From Mycobacterium sp. ACS4331 (GTDB lineage: Bacteria; Actinomycetota; Actinomycetes; Mycobacteriales; Mycobacteriaceae), in assembly GCF_001667265.1 (NCBI RefSeq), contig NZ_LZHW01000113.1, positions 1 to 64,000 on the forward strand: DNA of 64,000 nucleotides, written 5' to 3'. A program made the position numbers and the translations under genes. The notes under the pieces were generated by a model. That model was given only the letters and a program-made list of their open reading frames with translations. It was not told where the DNA came from and searched no databases. Of this stretch, positions 40,975-50,076 are shown one piece after another; the first letter of the stretch is position 1; the number at the start of each line of letters is the position of its first letter.

Positions 40975-41279
40975 CTCCGCACTCCCCTCTTGAGCACCAC
41001 CACGTCACCGAGCACCACGGCCTGACACGCCAACCGGACATGCTCGCCGCGGCCACCGGGACCGCCGACCAGGTCCCGCAGCGAGCGCGCCTCCTCGTCA
41101 GAGGCGGCCGAGAGATGGTCGGGGTGTTCGAGCACCTCGACATGGCACACCAGGCAGTCCCCCTGCCCCCCGCACACGGTGGGCCACCGGTACCCGGCGG
41201 CCAACGCCGCCGCCATCACGGTCTGGCCGTCCTCCGCGAGGAATTCGAGCCCCTTGGGCCGCACCGTCACACGTGGCAT
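40971..41279 (-). CDS. 2Fe-2S plant-type ferredoxin
   Basis: This 102-residue protein has cluster ligands in CGGQGDCLVC (three Cys) and LACQAVV (fourth), typical of plant-type or Rieske-reductase-like ferredoxins. It presumably accepts or delivers electrons for an oxygenase or the acyl-CoA dehydrogenases. ATG 41279 directly follows the acyl-CoA dehydrogenase stop; an in-frame GTG 21 nt upstream is the alternative. Confidence 0.88.
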   Translation of the reverse strand: MPRVTVRPKGLEFLAEDGQTVMAAALAAGYRWPTVCGGQGDCLVCHVEVLEHPDHLSAASDEEARSLRDLVGGPGGRGEHVRLACQAVVLGDVVVLKRGVRR

Positions 41280-41280
41280 G

Positions 41281-42408
41281 TCACCCACGCGGCAGCTCAC
41301 GCCACGGCCGTCCGCGGTACGGGTCGATCTCTCGCTCGAGGCCCAGTACGCGCTCGGCGATGATGTTGCGCTGGATCTCCGAGGTGCCGCCCGCGATGGT
41401 CAACCGCCGCGTGTCCAGAAGCGAGTGCGCTTCGGCCGGCATGGTGTCGCCGTCCCAGCACGCCGCCCGGGCACCGGCCAGTTCGAAGCCCAGTTCGCTG
41501 ATCCGCTGGGACAGTTCGGAGAGCACGAGCTTGGTGATCGACCCGTTGGTGCGCTGGGTCGTCAACGCCAGCGCACGCTCCACCGCGGCCAGCTGGGCAA
41601 GGCGGTCGCGGACCTCGGGGTTCTGCCAGGCACCCGTCTCACGGGCCAGCGCGAGCACCGGCGCAAGTGCAACACCGCTGGCGTCGGTGGTCTCGGACAG
41701 CCCGGAGCGTTCGGCGCCCAGCGTCGTCATCGCGACGCGCCACCCGTCGTCCACCGCACCCAGCACGCTGCCTTCGGGCAGCACCACCTCCTCGAGGAAC
41801 ACCTCGCAGAAGTGTTCATCACCGGTGATCTGCTTCAGCGGGCGAACGGTGACACCCGGTGTCTCCATGTCGACCAGGAAGCACGTGATGCCCGCATTCT
41901 TGGGCTTCTCGGGATCGGTGCGCGCCAACAGCATTCCGTACCGGGACTCGCTGGCGAACGAGCTCCACACCTTCTGGCCGTTGATCAGCCAGCCCTCGTC
42001 GACTGCCACGGCGCGGGTGGCCAGACTGGCCAGATCCGAACCGGCCCCGGGCTCGCTGAACAGCTGACACCACATGTCGGCCCCGGACGCGATGCCGGGC
42101 AGGTACCGCTCCTGCTGCTCGGCGGTGCCCCAGGTCATGATCGCCGGGCCGATCAGCGTGATGGGCACGAAATGGTGCGTGGGCAGTTGCGCACCGTAGG
42201 CGGCCAGCACCGAGCGGACCACGGCCGCCTGCTCCTCGGAGTACCCCAACCCACCGTGCTCGGTCGGCCAGTCCGGCACGCTGTAGCCCGCCTTACCGAG
42301 TTCGGCGAACCAACTCGCGGCGTCGGTGTCACTGGGCCAGGGCTGCGGCAGATGTGTGCGGACCCACCCCTCGATCTCGGTCCGCAACGCTGCCAGGTGC
42401 TCAGACAT
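41281..42408 (-). CDS. acyl-CoA dehydrogenase (subunit 1)
   Basis: This 375-residue FAD-dependent acyl-CoA dehydrogenase has the CoA/FAD signatures LFSEPGAGSDLASLATRA (about 118-135), WSSFAS near 155 and the C-terminal IAGGTSEIQRNIIAERVLGL. It pairs with a shorter neighbour that lacks the last signature, the pattern of actinobacterial alpha2beta2 dehydrogenases acting on bulky CoA thioesters. ATG 42408 is preferred because AGGGA lies 8 nt upstream, overlapping the previous stop. Confidence 0.92.
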   Translation of the reverse strand: MSEHLAALRTEIEGWVRTHLPQPWPSDTDAASWFAELGKAGYSVPDWPTEHGGLGYSEEQAAVVRSVLAAYGAQLPTHHFVPITLIGPAIMTWGTAEQQERYLPGIASGADMWCQLFSEPGAGSDLASLATRAVAVDEGWLINGQKVWSSFASESRYGMLLARTDPEKPKNAGITCFLVDMETPGVTVRPLKQITGDEHFCEVFLEEVVLPEGSVLGAVDDGWRVAMTTLGAERSGLSETTDASGVALAPVLALARETGAWQNPEVRDRLAQLAAVERALALTTQRTNGSITKLVLSELSQRISELGFELAGARAACWDGDTMPAEAHSLLDTRRLTIAGGTSEIQRNIIAERVLGLEREIDPYRGRPWRELPRG

Positions 42409-43378
42409 GGATGCCATCCCTGCGATCGATCAGATCGGCGAGCAGCCTGCGATGCTGCGCCGCGGAACCGGTCAGCGCGGTGACCGCGTGTGCTCGGCGC
42501 AGGTACCGGTGCGCCCAGTGTTCCCACGTGATGGCGATGCCGCCGTGCAACTGGACGGCGGCCCTGGTCACCGACAGGGCGGCGTCGCGGGTCAGCGTCG
42601 CGGCCACCGCCAGGTCCAGGTCGTCGGGGTTCGCCGCGGCGCCGTAGACCGCCGAGCGCGCGAGCTCGACGGCGGCCAGCAGGTCGGCCAGCCGGTGTTT
42701 GACGGCCTGGAAGGAGCCGATGGTGCGGCCGAACTGCACCCGGGTGCGCAGGTGGTCCACGGTGTGGTCGAACGCATGCTGGGCCACACCGAGGAGTTCG
42801 GCGGAGATCACCAGGCTGGTCAGCCGTGCCGCTGCCTGCGTGGCGGTTTCGGCGGCGGCCCCCTGCAGCACGTGTCGCGGACGGGCCCCCTGTGCGGTGA
42901 CGCGGGTGAACTCGCGCGAGAGGTCCAGGCCGGACAGCGTTGTGCTGGTGACACTCTCGGCGTCCAGCCAGGCGATGCCCGCCGGACCCGTCACGATGAC
43001 CTGCGACGCCCCTGCACCACCCCAGACGGGTTCGGCCACAACATCGACGGTGTCCTCGTGCACGTTCAGGCCGGTCACCGGGGTCACCGTGGCCCCGACC
43101 GTGCGTGCGCCGTCCCGCAGTGGTGCGAGCAGCGTCTCGTCACCCACCGCACCCGCGATGACCGAGGGCACCAGTGGTCCGTCGAACAGCGCGGCGCCGG
43201 CCTCCTCGGCCAGGATCGCGAGTTCGACTGGGGTGCAGTCGGGCTGCCCGACGTCGAAGACCAGAGCGTCGGCGCCGATGTCCGACATCAGCCGCTGCCA
43301 CGTGGCGGTGTCGCCGCCGGCGAAGAACGCGCGCAGCACGTCGCGCAGCGCCTGCTGCTCTTCTGATTCCCCACTCAT
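42401..43378 (-). CDS. acyl-CoA dehydrogenase (subunit 2, divergent)
   Basis: This 325-residue protein has the acyl-CoA dehydrogenase C-terminal helical domain (AFDHTVDHLRTRVQFGRTIG, VKHRLADLLAAVELARSA) and ends RYLRRAHAVTAL. It is shorter than usual and lacks the GTSEIQ signature, as in the non-catalytic or complementary subunit of FadE heterotetramers. It overlaps fadD by 4 nt (ATGA) and the other subunit by 8 nt. Confidence 0.88.
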   Translation of the reverse strand: MSGESEEQQALRDVLRAFFAGGDTATWQRLMSDIGADALVFDVGQPDCTPVELAILAEEAGAALFDGPLVPSVIAGAVGDETLLAPLRDGARTVGATVTPVTGLNVHEDTVDVVAEPVWGGAGASQVIVTGPAGIAWLDAESVTSTTLSGLDLSREFTRVTAQGARPRHVLQGAAAETATQAAARLTSLVISAELLGVAQHAFDHTVDHLRTRVQFGRTIGSFQAVKHRLADLLAAVELARSAVYGAAANPDDLDLAVAATLTRDAALSVTRAAVQLHGGIAITWEHWAHRYLRRAHAVTALTGSAAQHRRLLADLIDRRDGIHV

Positions 43379-44865
43379 GGTTGCCTCACCGACAGGTATT
43401 CGTCGCGCAGTCTGCGCTTGTTGAGCTTGCCCATGGCCGACCGCAGGTCGGCGTCCACGAACTCGACGATCGCCGGACACTTGTAGTGCGCCAGTCGGTC
43501 TCGGGTCCAGTCCACCAACTCGGCGGCGTCGACCGGAACACCCTCGCGGGCCTGCACGAGCGCACACAGCTGCTCACCGAGGTCCGCGTGCGGAATGCCG
43601 ATCACCGCCACATCCGCCACCGCTGGATGGGTGCGAAGCACCGCCTCGGATTCGGCCGGGTACACGTTGACGCCGCCACTGACCACCAGGTCGGTGGCCC
43701 GGTCGGTCAGGTACAGGTAGCCGTCGGAGTCGAGGTGGCCGATCTCGCCGATGACGAACACGCCGTCGGCGATGTAGCTGCGCTGCGTCTTCTCGGGGTC
43801 GCCGTGGTACCGCGGATGCGCACCGGTCAGGGAGCGCACACAGACCAGCCCCGATTCCCCCGGCGGCAGCACCGCACCCGTCTCGTCGCGGATGGTCAGT
43901 TCGCAGCCGGGCAGTGCCCTGCCCACCGAACCGGGATGCGCCAGCCACTCGGCCGAGTCGATCATGGTGATGGTGCCGGCCTCGGTGGACCCGTACGCCT
44001 CCACGAGGATCGGCCCGAACCAGTCGATCATCGCGCGCTTGACATGCATGGGGCAGGCCGCCCCGGTGTGCACGATCCGGGTCACGCTGCTGACGTCATA
44101 GGAGTCACGAATGTGTTTGGGCAGGGCAAGGAGTCGCGAGAAGTGCGTGGGGACCATCATGGTGGCCTCGATGCGTTCCGCTGCGATGGTCGCCAGGACC
44201 TGTTCGGCGTCGAAGCGCTGCATGATCACCAGCGGAGTTCCGGCCAGGAGTCCGCGCACGCCGGTCATCGGCCCGGTGTGGTGCATGGGCGCGACCACGA
44301 GGTGCCGTCCCGGCGCGCGCACCGGCGAGGCGGCCACCAGGTCGACGTGCTCGACCATGTCGGCGCCGCCGGGAAACATCTGATCGGGCAGTTCGACACC
44401 CTTGGGCATCCCCGTGGTGCCGGATGTGTAGTACAGCGGCTTGGCCGGCCTGATGGCGCTCGACGGTTCGTCGTTCGGGGCGTCGGGCACCCCGGAGGTC
44501 AGGTCCACCACCTGCACTCCGGCATCGGCTGCGCGGGCCGTCGGGGCCGTGCGCGCGCTGCACAGCACGGTGTGCACCGCACCGTCACGCAGGATGTATC
44601 CGACCTCGGCCGGGGTCAGGTGATAATTCACCGGCACCGCCGAGCACCCCGCATACGTGACGGCGAGATGTGCAAGTGCGGTGTACGCACTGTTCTCGGC
44701 GAACACCGCGACCCGCTGATCTTCCCGGATCCCCTGAGCGAGAAGCCAATTGGTGGTGCGGTTGAGCAGGTCATTGAGTTGGGCCCACGTCCACGAGGTG
44801 GTGCCGTCGGTGATGGCGACCTGATCGGGATCTCGTTGCGCACACTGCGCGATGCCGTGCACCAC
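43375..44865 (-). CDS. acyl-CoA synthetase (FadD-type AMP-binding ligase)
   Basis: This 496-residue ANL-superfamily ligase activates a carboxylic acid to its CoA thioester. Motif A5/AMP-binding YYTSGTTGMPKGVELP is at about 140-155, VEAYGSTEAGT at about 270, GEIGHLDSDGYLYLTDR at about 365-381, and the C-terminal catalytic Lys in RSAMGKLNKRRL at about 480. GTG 44865 follows E1beta by 5 nt. The substrate is probably a branched or cyclic acid handled by the following dehydrogenases, which is inference. Confidence 0.92.
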   Translation of the reverse strand: MVHGIAQCAQRDPDQVAITDGTTSWTWAQLNDLLNRTTNWLLAQGIREDQRVAVFAENSAYTALAHLAVTYAGCSAVPVNYHLTPAEVGYILRDGAVHTVLCSARTAPTARAADAGVQVVDLTSGVPDAPNDEPSSAIRPAKPLYYTSGTTGMPKGVELPDQMFPGGADMVEHVDLVAASPVRAPGRHLVVAPMHHTGPMTGVRGLLAGTPLVIMQRFDAEQVLATIAAERIEATMMVPTHFSRLLALPKHIRDSYDVSSVTRIVHTGAACPMHVKRAMIDWFGPILVEAYGSTEAGTITMIDSAEWLAHPGSVGRALPGCELTIRDETGAVLPPGESGLVCVRSLTGAHPRYHGDPEKTQRSYIADGVFVIGEIGHLDSDGYLYLTDRATDLVVSGGVNVYPAESEAVLRTHPAVADVAVIGIPHADLGEQLCALVQAREGVPVDAAELVDWTRDRLAHYKCPAIVEFVDADLRSAMGKLNKRRLRDEYLSVRQP

Positions 44866-44870
44866 GCGAC

Positions 44871-45911
44871 TTATCCGTTCGCCGACACCGTGACGCGTGA
44901 TCGCTTGATCGTGGAGGCGGCCGCGGCGACGATCGCGTCGACGCTGGGGACGAACGCGTCTTCGAGAACCTTGGCGAACGGGATCGGGGTGTTGGCACCC
45001 GCGACGCGCTGCACCGGCGCGCCCAGTTCATCGAACAGGTTCTCGGTGATCAATGCCGCCAGTTCGGCACCGAACCCGTTGCGCCGCACAGCCTCGTGAA
45101 CCACCACAGCGTGGCGGGTGCGGGCCACCGACTCCAGGATCGTGCGTTCGTCGAGCGGGACCAGGGACCGCAGGTCGATGACCTCGGCCTCGATGGAGTG
45201 CTCCTCTGCCAGCCGTTGCGCCGCGGCCATCGCGTCGTGCACCTGACGGCCGTAGCTGATCAGCGTGATGTCGGTGCCGGGCCGCAGGGTGGCCGCCGAT
45301 CCCAGGGGCACCACGTGGTGGCCGACCGGAACAGGCTGCGGGGGTGCGAAGTAGAGCAGGCTCTGCTCGATGAAGACCACGGGGTCGGGGTCGAAGATCG
45401 ACGCGGTGAGCAGGCCCTTGGCGTCGGCCGGGTTGCTGGGCACGACGACCTTGAGACCGGGGATGTGGGTGACCCACGCCTCGAGCATCTCGGAATGCTG
45501 TGCACCGAACTGCATTCCGGCGCCTGCGGCGCACCGAATGGTCAGCGGCACCGTCGTCTGCCCGCCGGACATGTACCGCAGTTTGGCCGCGTGGTTGGAC
45601 AACTGGTCCATGCACACCGCCAGGAAGTCCATCAGCATGATCTCGGCGACGGGGCGCATGCCGGCGATCGCGGCCCCGATCGCCGCGCCGACGATGGCCT
45701 GCTCACTGATCGGGGTGGCGCGCACGCGGTGCGCACCGTACTTCGTCGACAGGCCGGCCGACACCTTGAACACGCCGCCGCTGGGGTCGGCGATGTCCTC
45801 ACCGAGGAGCAGCACGGTCGGGTCGCGGCCCAGTGCGTCGTCGAGTGCGCTTCCGATGGCCTGAAACCCCAGCATCGGTGTGGTCTCCACGGCCTCGGCG
45901 GGATCGGTCAT
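44871..45911 (-). CDS. 2-oxoacid dehydrogenase E1 component, beta subunit
   Basis: This 346-residue transketolase-like beta subunit belongs to the pyruvate/acetoin/branched-chain E1 group. LLGEDIADPSGGVFKVSAGL is near 35-54, then TPISEQAIVGAAIGAA, and the C-terminal domain VIDLRSLVPLDERTI. With the alpha subunit it decarboxylates a 2-oxoacid or cleaves an acetoin-like compound on ThDP and acylates a lipoyl domain. It overlaps E1alpha by ATGA. Confidence 0.93.
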   Translation of the reverse strand: MTDPAEAVETTPMLGFQAIGSALDDALGRDPTVLLLGEDIADPSGGVFKVSAGLSTKYGAHRVRATPISEQAIVGAAIGAAIAGMRPVAEIMLMDFLAVCMDQLSNHAAKLRYMSGGQTTVPLTIRCAAGAGMQFGAQHSEMLEAWVTHIPGLKVVVPSNPADAKGLLTASIFDPDPVVFIEQSLLYFAPPQPVPVGHHVVPLGSAATLRPGTDITLISYGRQVHDAMAAAQRLAEEHSIEAEVIDLRSLVPLDERTILESVARTRHAVVVHEAVRRNGFGAELAALITENLFDELGAPVQRVAGANTPIPFAKVLEDAFVPSVDAIVAAAASTIKRSRVTVSANG

Positions 45912-46894
45912 GCGAGCACCTCCTCGTAGACGTCGGTGAGCCCTTCGGCCAGGTCGGGCAGTGGTGAGGCCTCGGCATACTCGAAGGCCTCCTGGACCTC
46001 CGACTTGGCGTCGGCCTCAATCATCTGCACCTCGGCCTCGGTGAGCACCCCCTGCTCGATCAACCGGGCACGCAGGCGCAGCACGGGATCGGCGGCGCGC
46101 TCGCGTTCGAGTTCACCGGGTTGCATGTACTCGTTCTGGTCCGACATCTGGTGGCCGAAGAACCGGAAGGTCATGGCCTCGATCAGGGTGGGACCCTCGC
46201 CGGCGCGGGCGCGATCGACGGCTTCCCTGGCCGCGCCGTACATCGCCACCGGATCGTTGCCGTCGACCCGCACGCCCGGCATGCGGTAGGCCGCGGCGCG
46301 GTCGGCGACGCGGTCGACGCTGGTGCCGTCCTCGAACGACGTGTGCTCGGCGTAGCGGTTGTTGTGGCAGCAGAAGATCACCGGCAGCTTCCACAGTGCG
46401 GCGAGGTTGCAGGCCTCATGGAAGGCGCCGATGTTGGTCGCGCCGTCACCGAAGTTGACCACCGTGACACGGTCGCTGCCCTGAACCTGCGAGGCCCACG
46501 CGAGGCCGGCCGCGATCGGCAGTCCGCCGCCGACGATGCCCGTGGTGACCATGAGGCCGCTGTCGGGGTGGGTGATGTGCATGGGCCCGCCCTTGCCCTT
46601 GCACGTGCCGGTGGCCCGGCCGAAGAACTCGGCCCACAGTGGCTTCATCGGGACCCCCTTGGCGAGGTGGTCGTGCAGGCCACGGTAGGTCGTGACGACG
46701 TAGTCGGTGGGCCGAAGCACCGCCCCCATGGCGGCCGAGACGATCTCCTGTCCGCGCGGCGAGTAGTACTGCGCGCTGACCTGTCCGGTCAGGATGAGGG
46801 AGCGGAACTTCTCATCGCAGGTCTTGATCCGGGTCGCGGTGGTGAAGATCGACGTCAACTCGGCGGCGCCGATCCCGAGATCAGACGGACTCAT
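45908..46894 (-). CDS. 2-oxoacid dehydrogenase E1 component, alpha subunit
   Basis: This 328-residue ThDP-dependent alpha subunit has the diphosphate motif GDGATNIGAFHEACNL ending in CCHNN (about 150-180), GGPMHI near 100 and a phosphorylation-loop-like region near 250. The KGKGGPMH pattern resembles acetoin dehydrogenase E1. ATG 46894 starts the long operon to 38974. No E2 core or E3 gene is in the window; the only lipoyl protein is at the operon's end. Confidence 0.93.
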   Translation of the reverse strand: MSPSDLGIGAAELTSIFTTATRIKTCDEKFRSLILTGQVSAQYYSPRGQEIVSAAMGAVLRPTDYVVTTYRGLHDHLAKGVPMKPLWAEFFGRATGTCKGKGGPMHITHPDSGLMVTTGIVGGGLPIAAGLAWASQVQGSDRVTVVNFGDGATNIGAFHEACNLAALWKLPVIFCCHNNRYAEHTSFEDGTSVDRVADRAAAYRMPGVRVDGNDPVAMYGAAREAVDRARAGEGPTLIEAMTFRFFGHQMSDQNEYMQPGELERERAADPVLRLRARLIEQGVLTEAEVQMIEADAKSEVQEAFEYAEASPLPDLAEGLTDVYEEVLA

Positions 46895-46957
46895 AGCGCC
46901 CCCTGTATTAGTCGGCTGGATAAATAATATGTAACAGGAGTCACTTCCCCCTGTCAA
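46895..46957 (-). promoter_or_regulatory. AT-rich promoter region of the E1alpha operon
   Basis: TTGACA (46957-46952) lies inside the galM 3' end. An unusually AT-rich stretch at 46918-46937 follows downstream with several -10 candidates (TTACAT at 17 bp, TATTAT further on). The transcript leader would be 30-40 nt. Confidence 0.4.
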
Positions 46958-47894
46958 TGTCCGAGGTCGCCACCGCTGGGGCCCAGCTGGACCGGATCGC
47001 CCAGGTCGCGGACAGCGCCTCCCCGGGCTTCAGCCATCGCAGCCCCACACCGTGGTTGAACGCATTGGCGGGCGCGGTCATGGGTTCGAGCGCGACCGCG
47101 GTCACCGAGCTGGCCCCGAACGGGAACGCTCGCGTGGTGAAGACGTGGACATAACCGAAACTCGGGTCCGCCCACAGTGACACGGTGCGTCCGTCGGGCG
47201 CGCACAGGGACGCGAGAGTGGTGCCCTCGGTGTTGTCGACCGCCCACGCGTCGTCGAGATCCAGCTGGGCCACCGTGCGGCCACCGCGGAGATCCCATTC
47301 GGTCCCGTCCACGTCGGTGACGCCAACGGGTATGAGCCGGTCATCGACGTCGATGTGTCTGCACCCGTTGACCGCCAGCGTCAGGTCCTCGGTCGGCACA
47401 TCGCCGATGGTCAGAAACGGGTGTGCCCCGAGTGCGACTGGGGCACAGGATATCCCGACGTTGCGTACGGTGTGTCTGACCACCAGCCCGTCCGGGACCA
47501 GCCGATAGCGGACCGCGGTGTCGAGGGGGAACGGGTAACCGCGTTGCGCGCGCACCAGGGCGTTGAGGGTGATCGACGCGTCGGAACGCAGGGTGGGCAC
47601 GTACGGGGTGTCACGGAGCAGTCCGTGCAGTGCGCTGCCTGTGCCGGGGTCGGTGAGTTCGAGGTGATGGGTGTAACCGCGGTGAGTCCAGCGACCGTCG
47701 CGCACCCGATTCGGCCAGGGAACCAGCACCGTGCCGCAGCTGTGCGGCACGGGATGGCGCTCATCGACACCCGCGGTGAGGTCGACCCCGTCGATCGAGA
47801 GGTGCCGGATCGCGGCGCCCACCTGCGCGATCCGCGCCCGAACCGACCGTCCGCCGGCACGCAGGCTGAGCTCAAACTGATATCCGCCGGTCAC
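46941..47894 (-). CDS. galM: aldose 1-epimerase (galactose mutarotase)
   Basis: This 317-residue GalM-type mutarotase interconverts alpha and beta anomers of galactose and other aldoses. Family marks are PWPNRVRDGRW (about 70-80), SALHGLLRD with the catalytic His (about 100), ALGAHPFLTIG with the second His (about 165-175) and a late VALEPMTAPANAFN with the catalytic Glu. GTG 47894 overlaps the galK stop as GTGA. It is the last gene of the leftward sugar operon. Confidence 0.92.
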   Translation of the reverse strand: MTGGYQFELSLRAGGRSVRARIAQVGAAIRHLSIDGVDLTAGVDERHPVPHSCGTVLVPWPNRVRDGRWTHRGYTHHLELTDPGTGSALHGLLRDTPYVPTLRSDASITLNALVRAQRGYPFPLDTAVRYRLVPDGLVVRHTVRNVGISCAPVALGAHPFLTIGDVPTEDLTLAVNGCRHIDVDDRLIPVGVTDVDGTEWDLRGGRTVAQLDLDDAWAVDNTEGTTLASLCAPDGRTVSLWADPSFGYVHVFTTRAFPFGASSVTAVALEPMTAPANAFNHGVGLRWLKPGEALSATWAIRSSWAPAVATSDIDRGK

Positions 47895-48994
47895 GAGATG
47901 TGCTCGCCCGCACCGGGTCCGGCCTGCGTGACGACGATGCTCGGCGCGGGGTGCCCGGCCCGCCGCACGGTGTCGCGCACGGCCTCGCTGACGGCACCGG
48001 CACGCGCGGCGTCGACGAGAGCGATGACGCATCCGCCGAATCCGCCGCCGGTCATCCGGGCCCCCAGGGCTCCTGCGCGCACCGCGGTGTCGGCGATGAG
48101 ATCGAGGTGCGCGGTGGTGATCTCGAAGTCGTCGCGCATCGAGTCGTGGGAGGCCGACAACAGGCCGCCGACCTGTCGGTAGTCGCAGGCCTGCAGCGCG
48201 GCGACCATATCGAGAACCCTTTCGTTCTCGGTGAGGACGTGCCGGGCGCGGCGGGCGTCGACGGGGTCCGGCACGCCCGACAGCACCGCGGTTCCCCGCT
48301 CCTGAACCTCCCGCAGTGAGGACACACCGAGGGCGCCGGCGGCACGCTCGCAGGCCGCTCGCCGAGTGGCGTACTCGCCGTCGGCATGCCGGTGCGCCGC
48401 ATGGGAGTTGATCAACAGCAGCGCCAGCCCGTAGGCCTCGGGGTCGAACGGCACCGGGCGCGTGGTGTGGTCGCGGAAGTCGATGAGCAGTGCCCGCCGG
48501 GATTCGGCGAAGAGGATCGCGGTCTGATCCAGCAGACCAGTGGGGGTGCCGACATAGCCGTTCTCGGCGCGCTGCGCGACCCGCGCCCGGTCCCCCAGAT
48601 CCATGGGTTCGCCGGTGGCCGCCAGGATCGCGCCGAGCACCGCACATCCCAGCGCTGCGGACGACGCCAGACCCGAACCCATGTCGACTCCGCCACTGAT
48701 GGACATCGTTCCGCCCGGGACGCGGTGGCCGGCGAGCCGCAGAGCCCACACCACGCCCGCCACGTAGGCGGCCCATCCGGTGACGTCTCCGGGCACCGTG
48801 TTCAGTGGCACGCGCACCGATCCCGGCACGCGGTCACTGTGCACCTCGAGCGTGTCGGCGTCGTCGGGCAGCAGGGTCACCGAGGTGCGGACGGGAAGCG
48901 CGATGGGCAACGCGAAACCGAGGTTGTAGTCGGTGTGCTCCCCGATCAGGTTGGCCCGGCCGGGGGCCGAATACCGAATGACCGGCGCCGTCAT
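47891..48994 (-). CDS. galK: galactokinase
   Basis: This 367-residue GHMP kinase phosphorylates alpha-D-galactose at C1. The signature GRANLIGEHTDYNLGFALP is at about 13-31, the ATP loop GVDMGSGLASSAALGCA at about 105-121 and GARMTGGGFGGCVIAL at about 325-340. It overlaps galT by 4 nt and galM by 4 nt. The normal order and coupling indicate a functional Leloir segment. Confidence 0.96.
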   Translation of the reverse strand: MTAPVIRYSAPGRANLIGEHTDYNLGFALPIALPVRTSVTLLPDDADTLEVHSDRVPGSVRVPLNTVPGDVTGWAAYVAGVVWALRLAGHRVPGGTMSISGGVDMGSGLASSAALGCAVLGAILAATGEPMDLGDRARVAQRAENGYVGTPTGLLDQTAILFAESRRALLIDFRDHTTRPVPFDPEAYGLALLLINSHAAHRHADGEYATRRAACERAAGALGVSSLREVQERGTAVLSGVPDPVDARRARHVLTENERVLDMVAALQACDYRQVGGLLSASHDSMRDDFEITTAHLDLIADTAVRAGALGARMTGGGFGGCVIALVDAARAGAVSEAVRDTVRRAGHPAPSIVVTQAGPGAGEHIS

Positions 48995-50076
48995 CGCAGC
49001 CCGCGCAGTCGCTCGGCGACGGCCTCGGGAACGGTGTCGTTGACGAACGTCCGCATCACCGATTCCGAACTGGCGAGGTATTTCAGCTTGGTGGCGCTGC
49101 GCCGTATCGAGATCAGCTCCACGTGGAAGCGGCCCTCTCGTTGCGCATCGGTGTCGCTGTACTGGTGCAGGGCGGACATGTACGGCAGTGGGTCGCCGTA
49201 CAACTGATCGAACCTGCGCAGGATGTCGAGGTACATCCGGGTGAAGGCGTCGAGCTCGGTGCCGGAGAGCTCAGTCAGGTTGCGCACGGCCCGGTTCGGA
49301 TGGATGTGCACCTCCACCGGCCACCGCGCCGCGAACGGCACGAAGGCGGTGAAGGCGTCGTCGCGGGCGATGATTCGGGAGCCGTCAGCGACCTCGTCGG
49401 CAAGGATGTCGGCAAACAGGTTGGTGCCGTGCCTCATCCGGTGGTCACGAGCCCGCGCCAACATCGCCACGGCCCGAGGGGTCAGGTGCGGCAGGGCGTA
49501 GATCTGTCCGTGCGGATGAGTCAGCGTGACACCGATCTCCTCGCCCCGGTTCTCGAAGCAGAAGACCTGCTCGATCCCGGGCCGGCCCAACAGGTCCGCG
49601 CTGCGGTGGCGCCATGCCTCGACGACCAGCCGGGCGTGGGCCTCGTCGAGATCGGCGAACGACCCGCAGTGGCTGCTGGAGAACGCGATGACCTCGCAGC
49701 GCCCCCGGCCGGGCGCGGACGCGAACCCCTGGGGGTCGTCGAGCGCGACAAGCCCACCTCCGCCATAGAGGCTGGGGAATCGATTCTCGAACGTCACCAC
49801 GTCGTAGTCGGGGGCGGGCACCTCGCTGGTGAGCCCGGACGGTCCGGGGCACAGCGGACACTCGGCCATCCCGGGTTGGTGAGTGCGGTCCTGGCGCAGC
49901 GCGGCGATGATCACCCACTCACCGGTCTGGCGGTCGTAGCGCACCTGAGACTGCGCACCGTCGCGGACGGGCAGCGCTCGACGGTCAACGACCGGCGCGG
50001 GGACGTTTCCGGGCAGTGCGAAGAACAGCAGCTCGCGGCCATCGGACAATGTCCACGGCGTTGGGGAGACGCTCAC
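48991..50076 (-). CDS. galT: galactose-1-phosphate uridylyltransferase
   Basis: This 361-residue HIT-superfamily enzyme exchanges UMP between UDP-glucose and galactose 1-phosphate. The active-site THPHGQIYALP (His-Pro-His, about 185) and the ECPLCPG zinc-site region (about 72) are present. GTG 50076 overlaps the small upstream gene by 4 nt (GTGA). galE, needed to recycle UDP-galactose, is not in the window. Confidence 0.95.
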   Translation of the reverse strand: MSVSPTPWTLSDGRELLFFALPGNVPAPVVDRRALPVRDGAQSQVRYDRQTGEWVIIAALRQDRTHQPGMAECPLCPGPSGLTSEVPAPDYDVVTFENRFPSLYGGGGLVALDDPQGFASAPGRGRCEVIAFSSSHCGSFADLDEAHARLVVEAWRHRSADLLGRPGIEQVFCFENRGEEIGVTLTHPHGQIYALPHLTPRAVAMLARARDHRMRHGTNLFADILADEVADGSRIIARDDAFTAFVPFAARWPVEVHIHPNRAVRNLTELSGTELDAFTRMYLDILRRFDQLYGDPLPYMSALHQYSDTDAQREGRFHVELISIRRSATKLKYLASSESVMRTFVNDTVPEAVAERLRGLR

